Assembly (NCBI GenBank): GCA_943737045.1
Contig: CALSFV010000655.1
Coordinates: 603,453 to 667,452, forward strand
Direction of reading: 5' to 3'
DNA length: 64,000 bases
DNA from: Parapristionchus giblindavisi
Lineage: Eukaryota; Nematoda; Chromadorea; Rhabditida; Diplogasteridae
Made by a program: the position numbers and the translations under genes. A model generated the notes under the pieces. The model searched no databases. It was not told the origin of the DNA and saw nothing but the letters and a program-made list of their open reading frames with translations. Below are positions 23,841 to 35,436 of the stretch, one piece after another (positions within the stretch are counted from its first letter, which is position 1; each line of letters opens with the position of its first letter).

Positions 23841-24968
23841 GTATGGTTTTGTATTATAATCAATAATAATAATAATACCAAATATTTCGCGTTTTGATAA
23901 TATACTTTGTGCGGTCAACGCAGATATAATGAATAATTGAAATATAATGAATTACCTGAAATATCTTGCAAGTTTTGTTGTTTTGTAGTTGGAGTCATTG
24001 CCTAAGAGGGTTATCATTGTACCCGGATAATGTTTTAATAATAATAATAATAATAGTAATAATAATAATGGTAATAATGGTAATATATTGTAGAAGGAAG
24101 GTGGTGAGGATGGTGAGGGAGCGTCAGCCGATAAGAAAAAGAAGAAGAAGAAGGATAAGAAGAAAGAGGAGAAGAAGGAGGGAAAGAAGGATGGAAAGAA
24201 GAAGCATGTGAGAAGACAATTTAATCAATCGATATTTCAATTTCTAATTTACAGCCTTATCGATCGATAGGGTAAAATTGCCCATTTTAAAACTTAATTA
24301 TGGTGCTATGGTTATCGTAATGTTGACAGACAGATTAATAAATCAATCGATATTTGATTCTGTCATGATCAAAAATCGATAAATCAATCGATATTTCATG
24401 TTGACATAATAAAAAAATCAATAAATCAATCGATATTTCAGGTTGACATGATCAAAGAATTGCTGCGTGCGAAGCAAGAGGCAGAAGAGGCGGAGGCAGC
24501 CCGACTCGCTGAGGAACAAGCCCGTCTGGATGCAATTGCTGCGGCAAAGGAGAAACAGGTATACGGTAGCAGGGTACGGTAGATGATGGGTACGGTAGGA
24601 TTGAGGAATAGATGAAGGGTACGGTAGGCGCGTGTTACTGTAGTGTAAATGTACAGTGCGTGTGAACGATTGGGATCGTAGTCTTGATGAGGTATTGATT
24701 AATCGGTCAAACTACCGTAACCCATCCTGATTCGTGGTATTGATTAATCGGCCGAACTACCGTAACCCATCCTGATTCGTGGTATTGATTAATCGGGCGA
24801 ACTACCGTAACCCATCCTTCGTGTCAGGATCGACTGGCCCGTGGGCGCAAAGAGCGCGAGAAGCAGAAGAAGAAGGAGAAGGAGGAAGAGTTGAAGAGGT
24901 CGGGCAAGTACATGACTGCCGCACAGAGGGAGAAGTTGGAGAGGCAACGGGCGCATTCTCTGCTGCCA
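23675..24968 (+). CDS. EIF5B: eIF5B-like charged and coiled-coil exons, copy A (fragment)
   Basis: Four exons: 23675-23840, 24094-24207 (KEGGEDGEGASADKKKKK...), 24442-24558 (VDMIKELLRAKQEAEEAEAA...) and 24828-24968 (DRLARGRKEREKQKKKEKEE then LKRSGKYMTAAQREKLERQR). The last three join in phase 0 without a stop. The string MIKELLRAKQEAEEAE...KEREKQKKKEKEELKRSGK-MT-QREK-ER reproduces the eIF5B region before its G domain (KAMQEAL...KERLK.EGK.LT..QRE). The first exon changes frame in the poly-Lys/AAG tract: it opens EDKPEGGEKAEGDG and continues acidic only in another frame. No GTPase exon follows. All four lie inside an Arf GEF intron on the same strand. Confidence 0.6.
24691..24820 (+). repeat. 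45-bp tandem repeat, three units
   Basis: GGTATTGATTAATCGG...ACTACCGTAACCCATCC repeats at 24691, 24736 and 24781 in an intron of the eIF5B-like block. It carries the ACTACCGTAA word scattered through the window. Duplicated at +10,468. Confidence 0.85.
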
Positions 24969-24972
24969 GTGA

Positions 24973-25155
24973 GTTTTGTAGTCTGATCTTTGATCTTTGA
25001 ACCCTATGCAATTTGTAGTCTGATCTTTGAACCCTATGCGATTTTTAGTCTGACCTTTGAACCCTATGGACTTTGTAGTCTGATCTTTGAACCCTATGGT
25101 CTTTGTGGTATGATCTTTGAACTCTATGGACTTTGTAGTCTCATCTTTGAACTCG
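24973..25155 (+). repeat. ~31-bp minisatellite, about six units
   Basis: Imperfect units of TTTGTAGTCTGATCTTTGAA + CCCTATG follow directly after the last eIF5B-like exon. They include the GATCTTTGA word that also recurs in COQ2 introns. Duplicated at +10,468. Confidence 0.85.
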
Positions 25156-27597
25156 ATAGGTTCTTTACAACCATTCATTTGGGAGTTAATGACTGATTTA
25201 ATCACAGCTCATGTGTTTATTTACTGGTAGCTGTAGCTCGATTAATCATTGATCTTTGATCTTTTACTTTGATATTTGATCTTTGATTTCGTCGTTGTTT
25301 CGGTAGCGATCTCTGGTGAACCTTTTGCACATCTCTCTCTTGATTTGGTCTTCCCGCCTAATATCTCTTCTTCGACCACTTCCCATCTCAATTCTCTTTC
25401 TATCTCTGACATGAGTGATCTACCTCACCATCGATCGGCCTCTATAGTTGTTTGGACATGGGAAGGAAGAGATGGGAAGGTACATCATCCATTCCTATGT
25501 CGTCTGCTGTCTCTTTTTGTCTCTCATTATCCACTTATATTGCTTGATTGTGCACTGCTTTTGAACTGTAGATGTTTTTTTTGATTTATTGATCGCGTGG
25601 CCTTTCATTTACCATAGATGACTATGTAAGGTAGCCTAATTACAACTACGGTAGGATGATAGCAAATTGCTGTAGATGGGTTTGAGGGTACGGTTATATT
25701 AGTTGCGGATACTGTAGTTATGGGTACGGTAGAAGCAGTATTAACCACCATAGTGAGCTGGGCCACCATAGCGAACAGCATACCTGGGCAATTTAAATTG
25801 CGTAATCGATTTGTGAAATTGTTTTATTTGTTGCATTTTCGAGCTTTGATTATTTATTTAATAATAATAACGTTTTTACAGGTACGTCATGGAGATCCGT
25901 GAGGGGTTCATGCACGCCGCAGGATCAATCTTCTCCAGGCGCCCACAGTAGGTTATGCTTGATTTGCGTTTTTCTTATTGATTCGTATTCTCTCATATCT
26001 CATGCTCTCTCGCCCTCTCTCATTATGCACTGCGCACTCTCTCATATCTTCCTCTCGCCGTATTCTCTCATCTAAACGCTCTCCCCCTTCCTCTCTCGCC
26101 TTATTCTCTCATATCTCAACGCTCTCTCGCTCTTGATTAACTACCCATTTCTGTGTAATATCGCTGCTCTAGACGCGCATCCATCTACTCATTAATTGGC
26201 TCTAAATTTATTTTTGTCCTTTCTTACTAAATGTTTATTTTGATGATAATAATAACATTAATAATATAAACAATTATGAATTTCAGAACGCAAGCGCACG
26301 CGCCCTTCCTCTCCGAGCTTCTTGCCGATGCGCTAATCGTCCACCACCAATTTGGGAGTGATCGTGAAGATTGGTCATCTCGAGTATTCACTGCTTCAGA
26401 TGTTAAATTGATATTCCTGGTACGGTAGCTGTAGTTGCCTGGGTATTATTTCCAATGTTCATGTTTTGTAGGCACCTACAAATCATCGTGTCGAATCGCT
26501 CGGCGACTCCGAATTGTCGCTGGGCGGCATCGTTTCCCATGAAGCTACACTGCTATTGCGAGGGGTGGATGAGGTACGGTAGATGATATCGAACGACTGC
26601 TGTGACTATTGTGTCTTTGTAGCAGTCGATAGGAAACGTCCGGGATGCGGTCGTATCAGCGATTGCTGCAGCTGGACGATGGTACTCCGGGCGGTGCGAA
26701 GATCTCGCCGATGTATGTCTGATCTTTGAACTTTGATATTTGCTCTACTATTTGCTCTGCCGACTGATTGATCTTGCGCTGGTGCTACTCATGTGTTGCA
26801 GCAAGCGAAGCGAAGGGAGGTCGAGGAGACCGCCGCGCTACATGTGGAAAGACGCGCGTATCAAGCAGCACAACTGGCAAGAGCGCGGGCGACGGGCAAG
26901 CAGATGCGAGAGCGCATAGAACAGCAAGGTTTGTGTTTCGGGAACGATACAGCCGTGGCGCTGGAACCTTTGTATGCTTTAGTGGATCCATTCATTGTCT
27001 ATAATATGATGGAATGAAGAATAACTATAATAATTGTGATCATATATTATTTTATATTTTGTAATAATGATAAAAGTAGTTCTTGTTTTGCAGGCGGAAT
27101 TGTGACCCCGGCCACGACGTTAGGTGGTGTAAGCTCCTCCTCGCACCACCAGGAGCAGCAGCACCACTCGGGAGGATCGTCCTCGTCTCCGTCCGCGTCC
27201 GCGCCTTCGATGGGCGGCGCGTTGACGCCTTCCGCGTCCGCGCAGCTGTCGGCGCCTCAGCCGCGCTACGGCGCTCCGACTGGCTTGTCCGCCACGATGA
27301 TGTCGTCGCCCGGCGGGACTACTCCGCTGATTCATGCACAACCACAGAGCCACATGGCTCAGCATCATCATCAACAGCAAGGTTTGTGTTTCGGGAACTA
27401 TATAGCCGTGGCTCTAGAGACTCTGTTTTTGTTCGGGGTTTCCTTCCATATGGTTTAATATAGAATAACTAAAATAATTGTGGCCATGTCTTTTGATTTA
27501 AAAGTAGTTATGTATCCAGTCATTTTCTTGTTTCGTGTCCATGACCATATTGTTTCATAATAAAGTTATTAATTAATTATTTATTTCGTCTTTGCAG

Positions 27598-30500
27598 GCG
27601 GTAGTCTGACCGCGGGAACGCCAATGGGCGTTTGCTCATCGTCTATGTCGACGACCGCGCAGCCTTCGATGGGCGGCGCGTTGACGCCTTCCGCGTCCGC
27701 GCAGCTGTCGGCGCCTCAGCCGCGCTACGGCGCTCCGACTGGCTTGTCCGCCACGATGATGTCGTCGCCCGGCGGGACTACTCCGCTGATTCATGCACAA
27801 CCACAGAGCCACATGGCTCAGCATCATCATCAACAGCAAGGTTTGTGTTTCGGGAACTATATAGCCGTGGCTCTAGAGACTCTGTTTTTGTTCGGGGTTT
27901 CCTTCCATATGGTTTAATATAGAATAACTAAAATAATTGTGGCCATGTCTTTTGATTTAAAAGTAGTTATGTATCCAGTCATTTTCTTGTTTCGTGTCCA
28001 TGACCATATTGTTTCATAATAAAGTTATTAATTAATTATTTATTTCGTCTTTGCAGGCGGTAGTCTGACCGCGGGAACGCCAATGGGCGTTTGCTCATCG
28101 TCTATGTCGACGACCGCGCAGCCTTCGATGGGCGGCGCGTTGACGCCTTCCGCGTCCGCGCAGCTGTCGGCGCCTCAGCCGCGCTACGGCGCTCCGACTG
28201 GCTTGTCCGCCACGATGATGTCGTCGCCCGGCGGGACTACTCCGCTGATTCATGCACAACCACAGAGCCACATGGCTCAGCATCATCATCAACAGCAAGG
28301 TTTGTGTTTCGGGAACTATATAGCCGTGGCTCTAGAGACTCTGTTTTTGTTCGGGGTTTCCTTCCATATGGTTTAATATAGAATAACTAAAATAATTGTG
28401 GCCATGTCTTTTGATTTAAAAGTAGTTATGTATCCAGTCATTTTCTTGTTTCGTGTCCATGACCATATTGTTTCATAATAAAGTTATTAATTAATTATTT
28501 ATTTCGTCTTTGCAGGCGGTAGTCTGACCGCGGGAACGCCAATGGGCGTTTGCTCATCGTCTATGTCGACGACCGCGCAGCCTTCGATGGGCGGCGCGTT
28601 GACGCCTTCCGCGTCCGCGCAGCTGTCGGCGCCTCAGCCGCGCTACGGCGCTCCGACTGGCTTGTCCGCCACGATGATGTCGTCGCCCGGCGGGACTACT
28701 CCGCTGATTCATGCACAACCACAGAGCCACATGGCTCAGCATCATCATCAACAGCAAGGTTTGTGTTTCGGGAACTATATAGCCGTGGCTCTAGAGACTC
28801 TGTTTTTGTTCGGGGTTTCCTTCCATATGGTTTAATATAGAATAACTAAAATAATTGTGGCCATGTCTTTTGATTTAAAAGTAGTTATGTATCCAGTCAT
28901 TTTCTTGTTTCGTGTCCATGACCATATTGTTTCATAATAAAGTTATTAATTAATTATTTATTTCGTCTTTGCAGGCGGTAGTCTGACCGCGGGAACGCCA
29001 ATGGGCGTTTGCTCATCGTCTATGTCGACGACCGCGCAGCCTTCGATGGGCGGCGCGTTGACGCCTTCCGCGTCCGCGCAGCTGTCGGCGCCTCAGCCGC
29101 GCTACGGCGCTCCGACTGGCTTGTCCGCCACGATGATGTCGTCGCCCGGCGGGACTACTCCGCTGATTCATGCACAACCACAGAGCCACATGGCTCAGCA
29201 TCATCATCAACAGCAAGGTTTGTGTTTCGGGAACTATATAGCCGTGGCTCTAGAGACTCTGTTTTTGTTCGGGGTTTCCTTCCATATGGTTTAATATAGA
29301 ATAACTAAAATAATTGTGGCCATGTCTTTTGATTTAAAAGTAGTTATGTATCCAGTCATTTTCTTGTTTCGTGTCCATGACCATATTGTTTCATAATAAA
29401 GTTATTAATTAATTATTTATTTCGTCTTTGCAGGCGGTAGTCTGACCGCGGGAACGCCAATGGGCGTTTGCTCATCGTCTATGTCGACGACCGCGCAGCC
29501 TTCGATGGGCGGCGCGTTGACGCCTTCCGCGTCCGCGCAGCTGTCGGCGCCTCAGCCGCGCTACGGCGCTCCGACTGGCTTGTCCGCCACGATGATGTCG
29601 TCGCCCGGCGGGACTACTCCGCTGATTCATGCACAACCACAGAGCCACATGGCTCAGCATCATCATCAACAGCAAGGTTTGTGTTTCGGGAACTATATAG
29701 CCGTGGCTCTAGAGACTCTGTTTTTGTTCGGGGTTTCCTTCCATATGGTTTAATATAGAATAACTAAAATAATTGTGGCCATGTCTTTTGATTTAAAAGT
29801 AGTTATGTATCCAGTCATTTTCTTGTTTCGTGTCCATGACCATATTGTTTCATAATAAAGTTATTAATTAATTATTTATTTCGTCTTTGCAGGCGGTAGT
29901 CTGACCGCGGGAACGCCAATGGGCGTTTGCTCATCGTCTATGTCGACGACCGCGCAGCCTTCGATGGGCGGCGCGTTGACGCCTTCCGCGTCCGCGCAGC
30001 TGTCGGCGCCTCAGCCGCGCTACGGCGCTCCGACTGGCTTGTCCGCCACGATGATGTCGTCGCCCGGCGGGACTACTCCGCTGATTCATGCACAACCACA
30101 GAGCCACATGGCTCAGCATCATCATCAACAGCAAGGTTTGTGTTTCGGGAACTATATAGCCGTGGCTCTAGAGACTCTGTTTTTGTTCGGGGTTTCCTTC
30201 CATATGGTTTAATATAGAATAACTAAAATAATTGTGGCCATGTCTTTTGATTTAAAAGTAGTTATGTATCCAGTCATTTTCTTGTTTCGTGTCCATGACC
30301 ATATTGTTTCATAATAAAGTTATTAATTAATTATTTATTTCGTCTTTGCAGGCGGTAGTCTGACCGCGGGAACGCCAATGGGCGTTTGCTCATCGTCTAT
30401 GTCGACGACCGCGCAGCCTTCGATGGGCGGCGCGTTGACGCCTTCCGCGTCCGCGCAGCTGTCGGCGCCTCAGCCGCGCTACGGCGCTCCGACTGGCTTG

Positions 30501-31117
30501 TCCGCCACGATGATGTCGTCGCCCGGCGGGACTACTCCGCTGATTCATGCACAACCACAGAGCCACATGGCTCAGCATCATCATCAACAGCAAGGTTTGT
30601 GTTTCGGGAACTATATAGCCGTGGCTCTAGAGACTCTGTTTTTGTTCGGGGTTTCCTTCCATATGGTTTAATATAGAATAACTAAAATAATTGTGGCCAT
30701 GTCTTTTGATTTAAAAGTAGTTATGTATCCAGTCATTTTCTTGTTTCGTGTCCATGACCATATTGTTTCATAATAAAGTTATTAATTAATTATTTATTTC
30801 GTCTTTGCAGGCGGTAGTCTGACCGCGGGAACGCCAATGGGCGTTTGCTCATCGTCTATGTCGACGACCGCGCAGCCTTCGATGGGCGGCGCGTTGACGC
30901 CTTCCGCGTCCGCGCAGCTGTCGGCGCCTCAGCCGCGCTACGGCGCTCCGACTGGCTTGTCCGCCACGATGATGTCGTCGCCCGGCGGGACTACTCCGCT
31001 GATTCATGCACAACCACAGAGCCACATGGCTCAGCATCATCATCAACAGCAAGGTTTGTGTTTCGGGAACTATATAGCCGTGGCTCTAGAGACTCTGTTT
31101 TTGTTCGGGGTTTCCTT
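27598..31117 (+). repeat. 459-bp exon+intron tandem array, copy A (eight units)
   Basis: Units start at 27598, 28057, 28516, 28975, 29434, 29893, 30352 and 30811. Each has an acceptor (TCTTTGCAG), a 243-nt exon, a donor (CAGCAAG/GTTTGT) and a 216-nt intron. The exon is phase 1 at both ends, so any number of units keeps frame. It encodes 81 residues such as GALTPSASAQLSAPQPRYGA and AQPQSHMAQHHHQQQ. Units translate identically. A longer founder-like unit (288-nt exon, 27094-27381) precedes the array. The intron before it, after 26928, starts with the same GTTTGTGTTTCGGGAAC. Confidence 0.95.
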
Positions 31118-31720
31118 GCATTGGTAATAACAAGAAGTCAAACAATGACATTGTCGGTTACACCCTACAAGACCTGCCTAATTCTATTTATTCGTAGATC
31201 TCTAAAGAGTAACGAACCTCATAAGATATTCTCGGCAACGTGAGACCATTATCTCATCAATTTAACTCGCAGAACGATTGAGAGAGATGTCGAAACTGTC
31301 AAACTGAAAATGCATGATTGAAACGGGGAAAAGTCAACAAAAGAACATTCATATACCAACGTTTTCTCAATGGGCAGCGTTGAAACTGAATTATTGATGG
31401 TACGTACCCGTTTTACAACAAGAAAAACAAAAATAAACATAAAAAGATGAGCAGAAACGTGAAAACTTTCAGCGAACGAAATGAGTTGGCAAATTGCCAA
31501 AAAGATGTACTGACTACAGACTCACTGGCTCTCCATGCGGGAGATAATTTGCTCCGAAGGGTCCATTTTCTCTGGGCATTTTTTATACTGTTTTTGACCG
31601 AGGTTACTCTCCCTTTAAATAAATTAATAAATTAATTAGTAATCAATAATCAATCAGTAAATTAAAATAGTCATTCTTAGTGAAGAAATAATAATAATAA
31701 TAATAATATTTTAATTGTAG

Positions 31721-31889
31721 AAGACAAGCCGGAGGCCGGTGGGAAGGCTGAGGATGATAGAAAGAAGAAGAAAAAGAAGAAGAAGAAGCAAAGGGAGACA
31801 AGGGAGAGGCAGATGAAGAAGTAGAAGGAGCAGAGGGTGAGGAGAAGAAGGAAGAGGGAGGAGAGGGAGAGGGAGAGGAGGCTGATGAG
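31721..31889 (+). pseudogene. Degenerate eIF5B-like Lys/Glu exon, copy B
   Basis: Exact counterpart of 21253-21421, with the same frame change and stop. Confidence 0.6.
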
Positions 31890-34142
31890 GTATGACTTTA
31901 TATTATAATCAATAATAATAATAATGATACTAATGATACCAAATATTTATCACGTTTTGATAATATGCCATAGATGGGCGCGTGAAAACGAATATTTTTG
32001 CCTTGCCTTCCCATGGGGGACTTGCGCATAGCCTTGCCTCGCAAAAATCGGACAATTTTCAGTCGAATTCGTCAAAAAATAGCCATGCGCACAGCCTTGC
32101 CTCACCCTTCCCCTGTTTGCGCACAGCCTTTCCCCCAGAGTGCCCACCTATGACACACTTTATTGCTTATTTTTTCTATTCTTTTCGTCGCTTTTGACCA
32201 CACATCAATTATAAGTAGAGAACTGAGTCTGAGTACTGAGTATGAGTATTTTAAGTAGAGAACCCTTATCGATCAAACTTATGAATCATGTGAATCACGT
32301 TTTCAAATATTAATTTTTAAATTTTGAAATATTCTTGTTTTTCAAATATTGATTTGTGATTGTTGCAGCCTCTCAATCAGTCAGATTGATGCACACGGAC
32401 TGGAGGTCGATGCGGCACTCCGAAAGGTAAAGGGTGCTTCTGGTTGTTGTACTCTCCGCTCTGGCAACGCTCTCTCGTAGAGTCAGAAAGCGAGAGAGTA
32501 TTGTCAGAGAAGTTGTGTGATTCTGATTGTTGTGTTATACTCTCCGCTTTGGCAACACTCTCGTAGACACAGAAAGCGAGAGAAAGCATTGTCCCGAGCT
32601 AAATGTACAACCATCATAGGTTGAATAGCTAGGTTATCGGTTTTCGAAATCCGGTCAGGTTTTTTTCAATTTTTGGCTAATTTGGCTCAAAATGCGATCA
32701 GGTATTTCGATTTTTGTGAATTTTGGCTGAAAATCCGGTCAGGATTGGTACTTTGCAACATAATTTTCGACCGATGACAACCACCATGACCCCGATTCAA
32801 ATCATCGTTCGTTGTCAAGCTGGAATTGAACATTGGGGGCTTATGTTATAGATACATTGTTTCATATGAGTGTTGTGAGAGTCGCATAGAGAACGAGAAA
32901 CGGGGAATCACCTTGATCATCAGCGCACACTCTGAGCTAATTAGAAGCTCTTCTCCACTCTGACAACGCTTTCTCGTAGACAAAGAAAGCGAGAGAGTGT
33001 GGCCAGAGCGGAGTTTCAAATTAGCTCGGGGTGTGCCTTCGATGATCTAGGTGATTTCCTGTTTCTCGTTCTCTATGGCTCTCACACCACATACAAAGGT
33101 GGTGGTGAAACATTGGAAATATTTAATTATGAACTAACAGATATATTCCATTCCCCAATGTTCAATTGAAGGATTATTATTAGTATTATTATTATTATTG
33201 AATTTGTAATATGCAGGTCCTCTCGTTCTTCCGCCTTCCGGGCGAGTCTTAGAAGATCGACCGAATAATGGATGTATTATCGATTATCGAACAATTACTG
33301 ATTGGTAATATATATATCGATTGATTTCCCTCGAGTATTGATTGAGTCTTGCTTTGCAGACCTTCTCGAAGCACTACGCTCGCTCGAATCCCACTTGTGC
33401 GTCCACTTTCACAGGCGGAGCGGATACGGTATGTGCGAGAAGTATACTGTATCATGTTATTGATTTGTTGATCGATTGATTGATTTGAAAGAGAAGCTGT
33501 GGTTCTCGTATGGATTTTGTAGTAGCATAGCTAAAGCTGTTTATCCAGTTCTTGATCTTGCATTGTTCTTCTCCTGGGGAAATATGATCTTTGATCTCTT
33601 CGCAGATCCACGTGCTGGTGTAGTCGATGATCATGCTGCAGACGTCGCCGCACAGTCCGGCGGTGACGTCGAGCGCCCGCATGACCAAGGCGCAGTTTGT
33701 GAAGCTGCTACACGGTGCGGACACGGGCGCGTCCATGGACAAGTGGGTGGCATTTGTTTGTTTGTTTATTTGTTTGTTTACCACTTCATCATCGTTTGTT
33801 CTTGAAGTATTACGGGTAAAGTGATGTGCCTGAAACGTGAATGCGCGGGGTGACTTTTGCCATAAAACTTAGTTGCTAATAATTAGTCTTTATCATCTCC
33901 TGAAATTGTGTCCTCCCCATTCAAACATCATAAGGCACTAATTATAAATGAACTTTTAAATTAATTAACATATCTTAAATTAATTAATTGGTAATCGATA
34001 ATTAATCAGTAAAATATATTAGTCATTCTTAGTGAAGAAATAATAATGATAATATTATTATTAATAATGTTATTGTAATAATAACAATATTATTATTATT
34101 GTAATAATACTATTATTATTAATAATATTAATTTAATTGTAG

Positions 34143-35436
34143 AAGACAAGCCGGAGGGTGGTGAGAAGGCAGAGGGTGATGGAAAGAAGAAGAAAAAAAG
34201 AAGAAGAAGGGCAAGGGAGAGGCGGATGAAGAGGAAGAGGAGGGAGATGGTGAGGAGAAGGAGAAGAAGGAAGAGGGAGGAGAAGGAGAGGGAGAGGAGG
34301 GTGATGAGGTATGGTTTTGTATTATAATCAATAATAATAATAATACCAAATATTTCGCGTTTTGATAATATACTTTGTGCGGTCAACGCAGATATAATGA
34401 ATAATTGAAATATAATGAATTACCTGAAATATCTTGCAAGTTTTGTTGTTTTGTAGTTGGAGTCATTGCCTAAGAGGGTTATCATTGTACCCGGATAATG
34501 TTTTAATAATAATAATAATAATAGTAATAATAATAATGGTAATAATGGTAATATATTGTAGAAGGAAGGTGGTGAGGATGGTGAGGGAGCGTCAGCCGAT
34601 AAGAAAAAGAAGAAGAAGAAGGATAAGAAGAAAGAGGAGAAGAAGGAGGGAAAGAAGGATGGAAAGAAGAAGCATGTGAGAAGACAATTTAATCAATCGA
34701 TATTTCAATTTCTAATTTACAGCCTTATCGATCGATAGGGTAAAATTGCCCATTTTAAAACTTAATTATGGTGCTATGGTTATCGTAATGTTGACAGACA
34801 GATTAATAAATCAATCGATATTTGATTCTGTCATGATCAAAAATCGATAAATCAATCGATATTTCATGTTGACATAATAAAAAAATCAATAAATCAATCG
34901 ATATTTCAGGTTGACATGATCAAAGAATTGCTGCGTGCGAAGCAAGAGGCAGAAGAGGCGGAGGCAGCCCGACTCGCTGAGGAACAAGCCCGTCTGGATG
35001 CAATTGCTGCGGCAAAGGAGAAACAGGTATACGGTAGCAGGGTACGGTAGATGATGGGTACGGTAGGATTGAGGAATAGATGAAGGGTACGGTAGGCGCG
35101 TGTTACTGTAGTGTAAATGTACAGTGCGTGTGAACGATTGGGATCGTAGTCTTGATGAGGTATTGATTAATCGGTCAAACTACCGTAACCCATCCTGATT
35201 CGTGGTATTGATTAATCGGCCGAACTACCGTAACCCATCCTGATTCGTGGTATTGATTAATCGGGCGAACTACCGTAACCCATCCTTCGTGTCAGGATCG
35301 ACTGGCCCGTGGGCGCAAAGAGCGCGAGAAGCAGAAGAAGAAGGAGAAGGAGGAAGAGTTGAAGAGGTCGGGCAAGTACATGACTGCCGCACAGAGGGAG
35401 AAGTTGGAGAGGCAACGGGCGCATTCTCTGCTGCCA
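34143..35436 (+). CDS. EIF5B: eIF5B-like charged and coiled-coil exons, copy B
   Basis: Exons 34143-34308, 34562-34675, 34910-35026 and 35296-35436, identical in translation to copy A. The first carries the same frame change in its AAG tract, so that fault predates the duplication or its assembly. Confidence 0.55.

Larger units (their letters stand above)
21901..31053 (+). pseudogene. Sec7-domain Arf GEF with repeated Gln/His-rich tail, copy A (two in-frame TAGs)
   Basis: Sec7 domains load GTP onto Arf GTPases through a glutamate finger. In-phase exons: 21901-21958, 22749-22805, 22892-22960, 23138-23274, 25882-25947, 26287-26419, 26472-26573, 26623-26712, 26802-26928, 27094-27381, then eight 243-bp repeat exons. 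Translation gives HGLEVDAALRK, VLSFFRLPGES*KIDRIMD, FSKHYARSNP, ADT-IHVLV*SMIMLQT and HSPAVTSSARMTKAQF, a Sec7 sequence of BIG/cytohesin type that keeps the RLPGE finger. Two TAG codons fall where relatives have Gln and Tyr, and the usual TDLH reads TSPH. Exons 25882-26928 stay in phase; DALIVHHQFGSDREDW and VFTASDVKLIFLAP recall the PH region of EFA6/PSD proteins, but weakly. Upstream exons were not found. eIF5B-like exons lie inside its intron 23275-25881. Pseudogene, sequence error or a noncanonical transcript are all possible. Confidence 0.6.
20650..31117 (+). repeat. Copy A of a 10,468-bp tandem duplication
   Basis: Every landmark from 20650 recurs 10,468 bp later, with identical translations wherever I compared them. 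The copy ends in the intron of the last 459-bp unit (TTTCCTT), where the sequence jumps to GCATTGGTAATAAC, the same words that start copy A at 20650. Confidence 0.95.

Noticed and set aside
23660..24211. Arg-rich frames over the Lys/Glu exons (RRKRRRRRIRRKRRRRRE type)
   Set aside because: Shifted reading of AAG/GAG repeats; the Lys/Glu frame matches the eIF5B pattern and joins neighbouring exons in phase.
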